Assembly: GCA_944384865.1 (NCBI GenBank)
Contig: CALWVC010000111.1
Coordinates: forward strand, 1-5,310
Length of the DNA: 5,310 bases
Direction: 5' to 3'
Origin: an uncultured Clostridia bacterium
GTDB taxonomy: Bacteria > Bacillota > Clostridia > Oscillospirales > Acutalibacteraceae
In this document: positions 1 to 4,949 of the stretch, one piece after another
How the letters are laid out: each line of letters opens with the position of its first letter
How positions within the stretch are numbered: position 1 is the first letter of the stretch
Translations under genes and position numbers: made by a program
Notes under the pieces: generated by a model
Told to the model about the DNA's origin: nothing
What the model saw: the letters and a program-made list of their open reading frames with translations, nothing else
Databases searched by the model: none

Positions 1-26
1 GCAGCTGCCAAATTTTTCAGCAAACA

Positions 27-1463
27 TCATCTGGACAGATCTTCAACATATAGCGTGCGCACGCCGCCTTCCTCTGTTTTGGCGGCTGTACCCGTATCGG
101 CCTTGGGCGTGTCAGACTGCTGGTGATCCCGCTGTTCAAAGAATTTTAACGCAACCTGCGGGAACAGGGCATAACTGAGCACATCCTCCTCCTGTTTGAT
201 CTTATCTTTAATTTCTTCTTTATACTTTTCCAGTTCCGGCTCTAGTAAGTCAGCCGGCCGGCATTCGATCACCTGATCGTCGCCGATCGCTTTTTTGCGG
301 ACTTCTTCGTTGACTTCACCGGGCAGCCGGCCATATTCGCCCCGCAGCAGCCCCTTGGATTCTTTGGTGAAAATCTTATACCGTTCGCCGGACAATACAT
401 TAATCACCGCCTGTGAACCGACGATTTGGCTGGTGGGCGTAACCAGCGGCGGATAGCCGAAATCTTTACGAACCCGCGGCACTTCCGCCAGAACTTCGTA
501 ATATTTGTCCTCAGCTTTGGCCTGTTTTAACTGGGAAATCAGGTTGGACAGCATTCCGCCCGGCACCTGATAGATCAGCGTGTTTGGATCGACATTGAGG
601 ACCTTCGGGTCTAAAAAGCCTTCTTTTTTCAGCTTGTCGGCCACGCCTCTGAAATAGGTCGCGGCGTCGTTGAGTTTCATCAGATCCAGCCCGGTATCGC
701 GTTCGGTGCCTTTCAGCGTGGCAACCAGCGCCTCGGTGGAGGGCTGAGAGGTGCCGTTTGCCAGCGGCGACAGCGCGGTATCTACGATGTCCACCCCGGC
801 CTGTGCAGCCATCAAATAGGTCATGTCGCCGGTTCCGGTGGTATTGTGGGTGTGCAGATGGATCGGCACGTCAATTTCAGATTTCAACGTTTTAACCAGA
901 TCATAGGCCGCGTAAGGCAGCAGCAGATTGGCCATGTCCTTGATGCAAATAACGTCGGCGCCCATTTTTACCAGCTCTTTTGCCAGATTCACAAAATATT
1001 CCTCGTTATGCACCGGGCTGATGGTGTAGCTGATGGCCGCTTCGCAGACGCCGCCGTATTTTTTGGTATAACGCATCGCGGCCTCCATATTGCGGGCGTC
1101 GTTAAGCGCGTCAAAAATGCGGATCACATCAATACCATTTTCGATGGATTTTTTACAGAACTGTTCCACAACGTCGTCGGCGTAATGTTTATAGCCCAGA
1201 ATATTCTGCCCGCGCAATAGCATTTGCAGCTTGGTTTTGGGCATGGCCTTTTTCAATTTGCGCAGCCGCTCCCAGGGATCTTCGCCCAGAAAGCGCATAC
1301 ATGAATCAAAGGTGGCGCCGCCCCAGCATTCAATGGACCAGTAGCCCATGTTGTCGAGCATTTCACAGGCCGGAAGCATGTCTTCTACCCGCATACGGGT
1401 TGCGGCCTGGGACTGATGCGCGTCCCGCAGGATTGTATCGGTAATCCAAAGTTTGTTCGCCAT
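27..1463 (-). CDS. oadA: oxaloacetate decarboxylase alpha subunit (carboxyltransferase), no biotin domain
   Basis: Cytoplasmic carboxyltransferase subunit: it transfers the C4 carboxyl of oxaloacetate to biotin on the carrier protein and releases pyruvate. The 478-residue product opens with DTILRDAHQS (residues 9-18), the signature of the pyruvate carboxylase/OadA carboxyltransferase TIM barrel. Expected metal ligands are visible: Asp14 in RDAHQ, Lys175 in CIKDMAN (the lysine carbamylated in this family), and His204 and His206 in HTHNTTG. HTHNTTG resembles OadA rather than pyruvate carboxylase, which has HTHDTSG. The conserved PYC/OADA domain follows at about residues 280-440. OadA of Klebsiella type is near 590 residues and ends in a biotin domain. 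This one stops after a short charged tail with no AMKM motif, so it needs the separate carrier at 3091-3462. Start: ATG at 1463 rather than an in-frame GTG at 1478, because that GTG lies inside the ribosome site. It is last of the four oad genes and 148 bp from oadB. Oxaloacetate as substrate is inferred from family. Confidence 0.93.
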   Translation of the reverse strand: MANKLWITDTILRDAHQSQAATRMRVEDMLPACEMLDNMGYWSIECWGGATFDSCMRFLGEDPWERLRKLKKAMPKTKLQMLLRGQNILGYKHYADDVVEQFCKKSIENGIDVIRIFDALNDARNMEAAMRYTKKYGGVCEAAISYTISPVHNEEYFVNLAKELVKMGADVICIKDMANLLLPYAAYDLVKTLKSEIDVPIHLHTHNTTGTGDMTYLMAAQAGVDIVDTALSPLANGTSQPSTEALVATLKGTERDTGLDLMKLNDAATYFRGVADKLKKEGFLDPKVLNVDPNTLIYQVPGGMLSNLISQLKQAKAEDKYYEVLAEVPRVRKDFGYPPLVTPTSQIVGSQAVINVLSGERYKIFTKESKGLLRGEYGRLPGEVNEEVRKKAIGDDQVIECRPADLLEPELEKYKEEIKDKIKQEEDVLSYALFPQVALKFFEQRDHQQSDTPKADTGTAAKTEEGGVRTLYVEDLSR

Positions 1464-1474
1464 AATAATACCAT

Positions 1475-1482
1475 TCACCTTT
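1475..1482 (-). promoter_or_regulatory. ribosome binding site deciding the oadA start
   Basis: AAAGGTGA on the minus strand, 11 bases before ATG 1463. The in-frame GTG at 1476-1478 is part of this site and has no Shine-Dalgarno of its own. An ATG at 1472-1474 is out of frame. The spacing is slightly long, so translation may be moderate. Confidence 0.6.
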
Positions 1483-1484
1483 CA

Positions 1485-1523
1485 GGCTCACAAATTCCCG
1501 TGATAGCCCCTTGATTGTGAGCC
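1485..1523 (-). repeat. inverted repeat/hairpin next to the oadA ribosome site
   Basis: Two perfect 9-bp arms, GGCTCACAA (1485-1493) and TTGTGAGCC (1515-1523), enclose a 21-base loop. In the oad mRNA the 3' arm ends only 2 bases before the AAAGGTGA ribosome site of oadA. Folding could therefore change access to that site. No T-run follows, so it is not an intrinsic terminator. Confidence 0.6.
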
Positions 1524-1540
1524 GGATCAAGAGAGCGCCG

Positions 1541-1571
1541 GGCTGCGGAAAACCGGCAGTTTTCCGCAGCC
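1541..1571 (-). repeat. strong intercistronic hairpin between oadB and oadA
   Basis: Perfect 12-bp inverted repeat: GGCTGCGGAAAA (1541-1552) and TTTTCCGCAGCC (1560-1571) with a 7-base loop. Allowing one bulged G, the stem extends by two more C-G pairs (1538-1573). It sits 40 bp after the oadB stop. In the minus transcript it is followed by GC-rich sequence, not U residues. A processing, mRNA-stability or pausing element is therefore more likely than a terminator. Confidence 0.7.
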
Positions 1572-1611
1572 GGATATTATAAAATAAGTGTTCGAACCAT
1601 TTCAAACGATG

Positions 1612-3078
1612 TCAACCCAGCATATTTAATAACATGCCTGCGGCGATTGCTGAGCCGATGACGCCTGCCACGTTGGGCCCCATAGCGTGCATCAGCAGGA
1701 AATTACCGGGATCTTCTTTCTGGCCCACCACCTGAGATACCCGGGCCGCCATCGGGACGGCAGACACACCGGCTGAACCGATCAGCGGATTGATCTTATC
1801 CTTGGTAAACAGGTTCATGAACTTTGCCAGTAATACGCCGCCTGCCGTTCCAAATCCGAAAGCGACGACGCCCAGTACCATAATCAACAGGGTCTGCAGA
1901 TTCAGGAACGAAGATGCAGTGGCAGTTGCGCCGACGGTAATACCCAAAAAGATGGTGACAATATTCATCAATTCATTCTGGGCCGTCTTGCTCAGCCGTT
2001 CGGTCACACCGCATTCCCGCAGCAGGTTGCCCAGCATCAGGCTGCCTACCAGCGGCGCGGCGTCAGGCAGCAGCAGTGCGACAAAAACCGTGATCACAAT
2101 CGGGAATATGATTTTTTCGGTTTTGGAGACGCTGCGAAGCTGCTGCATCCGGATCATACGCTCTTTTTTGGTAGTCAGCGCCTTCATAATCGGCGGTTGG
2201 ATCACCGGAACCAGCGCCATATAGGAATAGGCGGCGACTGCGATGGGCGCCAACAGCTCCGGCGCCAGATGCGACGTTAAAAAGATAGAGGTGGGGCCAT
2301 CCGCGCCGCCGATAATACCGATAGAGGCAGCCTGGCTCTGTGAAAAGCTGACGATACCGGTCATATCCAGCAGCCGCGCGCCGATATAGGTAGTGAAAAT
2401 GCCCAGTTGGGCGGCTGCGCCCAGCAGCAGGCTCTTGGGGTTGGCGATCAGCGGGCCAAAGTCGGTCATGGCGCCGACACCCAAAAAGATCAGACAGGGG
2501 TAAATGTTCAGTTTCACACCTAAGTATAGATAATCCAGCAAGCCGGCGGTCACGGTATAAGCGTTATTGGCGATAATGGTGTTGCCCAGGCTGAGAACGC
2601 CGTCTTGTAAATAGGCGCCGGTAGCGTCGACAACCATTAAAGCGTTCTGCGCCAATACCGAGCCGTCGCTGGCTATAATCTGTCCCAAAGCGTTGATGGT
2701 TCCGCCGTCTGTCAATGTGATGCCGGACAGATGGCCGAGCACCCCGCCGGAAAACAGGGAATAAACGTCGCCTGTGTTCAAAACGCCCCACATCCCGGGG
2801 GTTTGCAGGTCGGCGGTGTTGACCACGGTGGCCCCGCCGAACATCTCCCAGTTGACCTGCCCGCCGGCAAACAGCTCTGCGTGGTACATCCCGGCCAGCG
2901 GCAGGTTGGACAGCAGCATGCCAAAGGCAATCGGCAACAACAGCAGCGGCTCAAATTTTTTGACGATCGCCAGAAATAACAGCACAAAGGCGATCAGCAA
3001 CATCACCAGCTTTAGCGGATCAGAAACCAGTCCGGTAAAGCCGGTGCTGGTTAAAAAGCCATAAATGGCGTCCCACAT
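1612..3078 (-). CDS. oadB: Na+-translocating oxaloacetate decarboxylase beta subunit
   Basis: Polytopic membrane subunit that decarboxylates carboxybiotin and couples this to Na+ export. The 488-residue product contains the family signatures KKFEPLLLLPI (40-50), GVGAMTDFGPL (200-210), GIIGGADGPT (254-263) and NPLIGSAGVSAVPMAARV (430-447). Residues known from Klebsiella OadB (D203, Y229, N373, G377, S382, R389) map to D260, Y286, N430, G434, S439 and R446. The offset is 57 throughout, so the core is intact and all extra length is N-terminal to D260. That length lies in a hydrophilic, Gly/Thr/Asn-rich loop at about residues 66-175, after the first hydrophobic segments (about 22-64) and expected to face outward. 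The ATG at 3078 has AGGGG 9 bases upstream, overlapping the stop of the carrier gene. Glutaconyl-CoA and methylmalonyl-CoA decarboxylase beta subunits are relatives; the OadA-type alpha partner argues for oxaloacetate. Confidence 0.95.
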   Translation of the reverse strand: MWDAIYGFLTSTGFTGLVSDPLKLVMLLIAFVLLFLAIVKKFEPLLLLPIAFGMLLSNLPLAGMYHAELFAGGQVNWEMFGGATVVNTADLQTPGMWGVLNTGDVYSLFSGGVLGHLSGITLTDGGTINALGQIIASDGSVLAQNALMVVDATGAYLQDGVLSLGNTIIANNAYTVTAGLLDYLYLGVKLNIYPCLIFLGVGAMTDFGPLIANPKSLLLGAAAQLGIFTTYIGARLLDMTGIVSFSQSQAASIGIIGGADGPTSIFLTSHLAPELLAPIAVAAYSYMALVPVIQPPIMKALTTKKERMIRMQQLRSVSKTEKIIFPIVITVFVALLLPDAAPLVGSLMLGNLLRECGVTERLSKTAQNELMNIVTIFLGITVGATATASSFLNLQTLLIMVLGVVAFGFGTAGGVLLAKFMNLFTKDKINPLIGSAGVSAVPMAARVSQVVGQKEDPGNFLLMHAMGPNVAGVIGSAIAAGMLLNMLG

Positions 3079-3087
3079 GCTGTGTCA

Positions 3088-3092
3088 CCCCT
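3088..3092 (-). promoter_or_regulatory. oadB ribosome site overlapping the upstream stop codon
   Basis: AGGGG, 9 bases before ATG 3078. Its first two bases are the AG of the TAG stop (3091-3093) of the biotin carrier gene. Ribosomes ending the carrier would sit on the oadB initiation site, which suggests translational coupling. Confidence 0.6.
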
Positions 3093-3462
3093 AACCGATG
3101 ACACAGAGCAGCACACCGGCGTCTACAGTCGTGCCTTTGGTGACGTTTACCGAAGTAATGGTACCATCACAGGGCGCCATGATCTCATTTTCCATTTTCA
3201 TGGCTTCCAGGATCATCAGAACCTGACCCTTTTTTACAGTATCGCCATTTTGCACATTAATGCTCAGAATTGTGCCGGTCAGCGGGCTTTCAATTTTCTG
3301 GCCGTTGCCAACCGGTGCAGCCGCCGGCGCAGGTGCTGCTGCCGGCGCAGGTGCCGCAGCAGGAGCAGGAGCGGGCGCAGCCGCGGGCGCGGCGGATCCG
3401 GTAACCTCCTCCAGCGTGATTTCATAATCTGTACCATTGACGTTTACGCGATATTTTTTCAT
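3091..3462 (-). CDS. biotin carboxyl carrier subunit of the decarboxylase
   Basis: Small mobile carrier, 123 residues, that shuttles the carboxyl group from the OadA active site to OadB. The C-terminal biotinyl/lipoyl domain (about residues 55-123) contains EAMKMEN, with Lys89 as the biotinylation site 34 residues from the C-terminus, typical for the family. The N-terminus MKKYRVNVNGTDYEI is a short conserved segment. Residues 24-50 are a flexible Ala/Pro linker built on a hexapeptide AAAPAP, like the swinging linkers of decarboxylase biotin subunits. In Klebsiella this domain is fused to OadA; here it is a separate gene. ATG at 3462 has AAGGGG 9 bases upstream. The gene lies 34 bp after oadG and 12 bp before oadB. 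Biotinylation would need a biotin ligase encoded elsewhere. Confidence 0.94.
   Translation of the reverse strand: MKKYRVNVNGTDYEITLEEVTGSAAPAAAPAPAPAAAPAPAAAPAPAAAPVGNGQKIESPLTGTILSINVQNGDTVKKGQVLMILEAMKMENEIMAPCDGTITSVNVTKGTTVDAGVLLCVIG
3323..3354 (-). repeat. short tandem repeat in the Ala/Pro linker
   Basis: The 14-mer GCCGGCGCAGGTGC (plus strand) occurs at 3323-3336 and again at 3341-3354, a period of 18 bases or six codons. It encodes the repeated AAAPAP units of the carrier linker. Such repeats can slip, changing linker length in frame. Confidence 0.7.
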
Positions 3463-3496
3463 TTTAACAGACCCCTTTATACATATTTATAATCTA

Positions 3497-3805
3497 TTAT
3501 AGTTTTTTAACCGACAGGATCCGGATGTTGGTCACATCGGTTCCCAGATCTTCGGCGATCGCGGCGCTGACCGCAGCGATAAACTGTTGCCGGTTGGGAA
3601 TTGCATCCTGCCCGGCAGACACAGGTGCATCCGCGGCTGCAGCCTTGGTGGACTTATTGTTTACCAGCGCGGCGCAAACCAGCCCGGTCAGTTTACAGAT
3701 CAGGATGATGCAGATCAGGCCGATGAACACTGTTACAAGGCCTAAAACCACCACGATCCAGTCAGAGATGCCCGTAATATTTGCGGACGCAAGACTTTCA
3801 ATCAC
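3497..3805 (-). CDS. oadG: oxaloacetate decarboxylase gamma-type subunit (OadG family)
   Basis: Small single-span membrane subunit, 102 residues from the GTG start, first gene of the oad operon. One strong transmembrane helix lies at about residues 14-38 (SDWIVVVLGLVTVFIG and onward). It is followed by an Ala-rich linker (about 50-66) and a conserved soluble tail ending FIAAVSAAIAEDLGTD and IRILSVKKL. This plan fits OadG/MmdD/GcdD subunits, which hold the soluble alpha and carrier subunits against OadB. Start: an in-frame TTG at 3814 is only 1 base from the ribosome site AAGGAGG. GTG at 3805 has a normal 10-base gap, so it is preferred; the difference is three residues. Subunits of this family diverge strongly, so the call rests on topology, tail and operon position. 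Confidence 0.87.
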   Translation of the reverse strand: MIESLASANITGISDWIVVVLGLVTVFIGLICIILICKLTGLVCAALVNNKSTKAAAADAPVSAGQDAIPNRQQFIAAVSAAIAEDLGTDVTNIRILSVKKL

Positions 3806-3815
3806 AGAAATCAAA

Positions 3816-3822
3816 CCTCCTT
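3816..3822 (-). promoter_or_regulatory. ribosome binding site of oadG, deciding the start
   Basis: Near-consensus AAGGAGG on the minus strand. The gap to GTG 3805 is 10 bases and to TTG 3814 is 1 base, so GTG is the likely initiator. The TGA of a 25-codon upstream ORF ends 3 bases before this site. Confidence 0.75.
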
Positions 3823-3825
3823 CTT

Positions 3826-3903
3826 TCAGCGTTGTAACGCACGGAACAAAGCATAACGGATAGCGGCTTGACCGTTATCGTCGCTTTGCCGTTTTAAATA
3901 CAT
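3826..3903 (-). CDS. possible 25-codon leader ORF in the oad 5' leader
   Basis: Open frame ATG (3901-3903) to TGA (3826-3828) inside the predicted oad leader. The predicted peptide begins MYLKRQSDDNGQ and ends YALFRALQR. It is polar and basic, with no membrane segment and no run of a regulatory amino acid. An in-frame TAA lies directly before the ATG, so no earlier start exists. No clear Shine-Dalgarno precedes it, which argues against efficient translation. The whole frame overlaps the leader stem-loop at 3841-3892. Its stop abuts the oadG ribosome site, so if translated it could couple to oadG. I do not recognise it, and it may be chance. Confidence 0.22.
   Translation of the reverse strand: MYLKRQSDDNGQAAIRYALFRALQR
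3841..3892 (-). promoter_or_regulatory. long stem-loop in the oad operon leader
   Basis: Three collinear complementary blocks form one hairpin, given on the plus strand: ACGG (3841-3844) with CCGT (3889-3892), CAAAGC (3847-3852) with GCTTTG (3883-3888), and ATAACGG (3853-3859) with CCGTTAT (3872-3878). That is 17 base pairs with a 2-base bulge on one side, a 4-base bulge on the other and a 12-base loop. It lies about 45 bases into the predicted transcript and 18 bases before the oadG ribosome site. A small second inverted repeat, TTGTTG/CAACAA (3907-3923), precedes it. No U-run follows on the minus strand, so it is not a simple terminator. A cis-acting RNA or mRNA-stabilising element is possible; I do not recognise a known riboswitch class. 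Confidence 0.55.
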
Positions 3904-3943
3904 TTATTGTTGGAATACAACAACAAATTATCCCTATTTTATA

Positions 3944-3972
3944 ACGATAAAGGCAAATTCGGAATTTGTCAA
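3944..3972 (-). promoter_or_regulatory. predicted sigma-70/A promoter of the oad operon
   Basis: Minus strand: consensus -35 TTGACA (3967-3972), 17-bp spacer, -10 TATCGT (3944-3949, four of six consensus bases). Transcription would start near 3937, giving a leader of about 130 bases before oadG. It is the only good promoter found between tetR and oadG. Confidence 0.65.
3954..3968. promoter_or_regulatory. 15-bp palindrome within the oad promoter (putative operator)
   Basis: CAAATTC-G-GAATTTG is a perfect 7-bp inverted repeat about one central base. It fills most of the -35/-10 spacer and touches the -35 box. A repressor bound here would block RNA polymerase. It does not resemble the palindrome at the tetR leader (4691-4707), so a different regulator is likely. 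Confidence 0.5.
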
Positions 3973-4016
3973 TAATAAAAAGAATAAAAAATAAAGAATT
4001 AGAAATTTTGGTGAAT
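3973..4016 (-). promoter_or_regulatory. A+T-rich tract upstream of the oad -35 box
   Basis: Almost entirely A/T, with A-tracts on the plus strand (T-tracts on the minus strand), immediately upstream of TTGACA. This is the position of an UP element contacted by the RNA polymerase alpha subunit. It contrasts with the roughly balanced composition around it. Confidence 0.4.
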
Positions 4017-4105
4017 TTATGGCCGTACAACAGCCGGCAATTTGTGAAAATATATGATAGCCGCGCAGCAATATGATCGTCTGACGGTTGCCCCGTTGTT
4101 CGGCG
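4017..4105. other. non-coding stretch after tetR without a clear terminator
   Basis: After the tetR stop (4106-4108) I see only weak structure: a GCCG/CGGC pair of 4 bp near 4022-4038 and a direct repeat ATATGAT at 4052-4058 and 4071-4077. No GC-rich stem followed by a T-run is present on the minus strand. tetR transcription may therefore read through into the oad operon. Confidence 0.4.
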
Positions 4106-4675
4106 CTATTGCAAAAAGCCAACGCCCTGCAGCATGATCTGTTCGGCGGCGTGCGCCAACTCCTCGGCGGGGGCGGCCATACCGTCGGCCAGCCATTTCT
4201 GTAGCAGCCCGATACACCCGGCGCTGACAAAAGCGTAAAAATATTCGATTTTTTTCGGGGAGGCCTGCGCAAAATAGGCAGCGTAGCTTTGCAGACAGGC
4301 GTCCCGACCGATGCTGAGCAGCTGCATCAGAAATTGTTTGTCCCCGAAATCACCCAGCGTGGCGATACACAGATCGGAATTGTCTTTCAGACACTGAAAG
4401 ATGCCGGCGGTGATCCCGACAGGGTTATCCTTTTGCTCCAGCAATGGGCGCATCGCTTTGTTGAAGTCCGCCAGCATCTCCTGTTGCATTTTGCTCCGCA
4501 GGTCGTATACGTCGGTATAATGCGCATAAAAGGTGCTGCGGTTGATACCGGCCAGTTCGCATAACTCCTTGATGGAGATGCTCTGGATCGGTTTTTTCTC
4601 CAGAAGACCGGTAAACGCTTTGCGGATCAGCATCTTCGTGACCCGAACCCGATGGTCATTTGTAAACGTTTTCAA
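4106..4675 (-). CDS. TetR/AcrR-family transcriptional regulator
   Basis: DNA-binding one-component regulator, 189 residues, the usual TetR length. The N-terminal helix-turn-helix lies at about residues 33-58: SISIKELCELAGINRSTFY followed by AHYTDVYDL, a typical recognition helix and helix-4 start. The C-terminal ligand/dimer domain ends with FVSAGCIGLLQKWLADGM, a pattern common in the TetR_C_7/TetR_C_8 (DhaS-like) group. The start is TTG at 4675, with AAAGGGG 8 bases upstream; no upstream ATG fits. It is divergent from the SDR gene at 4950 and co-directional with the oad operon. Regulators of this family usually act on themselves and a divergent neighbour, so the SDR gene is the first target to suspect. 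The perfect palindrome just before its ribosome site supports autoregulation. The ligand is unknown. Confidence 0.93.
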   Translation of the reverse strand: MKTFTNDHRVRVTKMLIRKAFTGLLEKKPIQSISIKELCELAGINRSTFYAHYTDVYDLRSKMQQEMLADFNKAMRPLLEQKDNPVGITAGIFQCLKDNSDLCIATLGDFGDKQFLMQLLSIGRDACLQSYAAYFAQASPKKIEYFYAFVSAGCIGLLQKWLADGMAAPAEELAHAAEQIMLQGVGFLQ

Positions 4676-4690
4676 ACAATCCGCCCCTTT

Positions 4691-4707
4691 CAGACAGAAC
4701 CTGTCTG
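4691..4707. promoter_or_regulatory. 17-bp palindrome before tetR, putative TetR operator
   Basis: CAGACAG-AAC-CTGTCTG is a perfect 7-bp inverted repeat with a 3-base centre, directly upstream of the tetR ribosome site (4684-4690). Size and symmetry suit a TetR-family dimer. It lies downstream of the predicted tetR transcription start, so binding would act as a roadblock. In RNA it could also form a 7-bp hairpin. A partial copy, ACAG-AC-CTGT, is at 4796-4805, touching the tetR -35 box. Confidence 0.5.
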
Positions 4708-4746
4708 TTTTGTCGGTTATCTATGTAAAATGCCCGGATCTGTTCA

Positions 4747-4775
4747 TTGTTAAAAAACATTATGTACAGTATACT
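4747..4775 (+). promoter_or_regulatory. predicted promoter of the SDR gene
   Basis: Plus strand: -35 TTGTTA (4747-4752), 17-bp spacer, -10 TATACT (4770-4775). The predicted start near 4782 gives a leader of about 165 bases before ATG 4950. The -10 element overlaps that of the opposing tetR promoter. Confidence 0.5.
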
Positions 4776-4796
4776 ATAAATGTGGATGAAAATCAA
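4768..4796 (-). promoter_or_regulatory. predicted promoter of tetR
   Basis: Minus strand: -35 TTGATT (4791-4796), 17-bp spacer, -10 TATACT (4768-4773). The predicted start is near 4761, giving a leader of about 85 bases that contains the palindrome at 4691-4707. It shares the 8-bp palindrome AGTATACT (4768-4775) with the plus-strand promoter. Confidence 0.6.
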
Positions 4797-4949
4797 CAGA
4801 CCTGTATGATAAGCTGCGGTGCAGTATGGACCGCTGAAATGCAGGGAATCATGCTAATAACCGGAGGCGGGGCATTTGTGGGCCCGGGATGATGCTGATG
4901 CGCCTGCCATACCCCATGCAATGGTTTAAAGCGTAAGGAGCGGATCAAT

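Noticed and set aside
846..1220. Plus-strand open frame antisense to oadA
   Set aside because: Lies wholly within a conserved gene, has no ribosome site and no recognisable family features; a shadow of oadA codon usage.
1461..1478. GTG at 1478 as the oadA start
   Set aside because: It lies inside the Shine-Dalgarno sequence and has none of its own; family N-termini begin close to the DTxLRD motif, matching ATG 1463.
1538..1573. Intrinsic terminator after oadB
   Set aside because: The stem is strong, but neither strand has a T-run after it; after the minus-strand stem comes GC-rich sequence.
1790..2224. Plus-strand open frame antisense to oadB
   Set aside because: Overlaps the most conserved part of OadB; its composition is the reverse of the membrane segments.
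3488..3501. AT-rich palindrome TATAAT-CT-ATTATA between oadG and the carrier gene, with a perfect -10 hexamer
   Set aside because: No -35 box at a proper distance on either strand, and the 34-bp gap is typical of co-transcribed genes.
27..3805. Methylmalonyl-CoA or glutaconyl-CoA decarboxylase instead of oxaloacetate decarboxylase
   Set aside because: Those enzymes use an acyl-CoA carboxyltransferase alpha subunit. The alpha subunit here has the pyruvate/oxaloacetate carboxyltransferase signature DTxLRDAHQS with Lys175 and the HTH metal ligands.
3841..3900. Plus-strand intrinsic terminator (stem followed by TTTT)
   Set aside because: No plus-strand gene lies to its left in this window, so there is nothing for it to terminate; the leader role on the minus strand is more plausible.
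4052..4077. Direct repeat ATATGAT x2
   Set aside because: Seven AT-rich bases repeated once in a non-coding region is expected by chance; no array or further copies.
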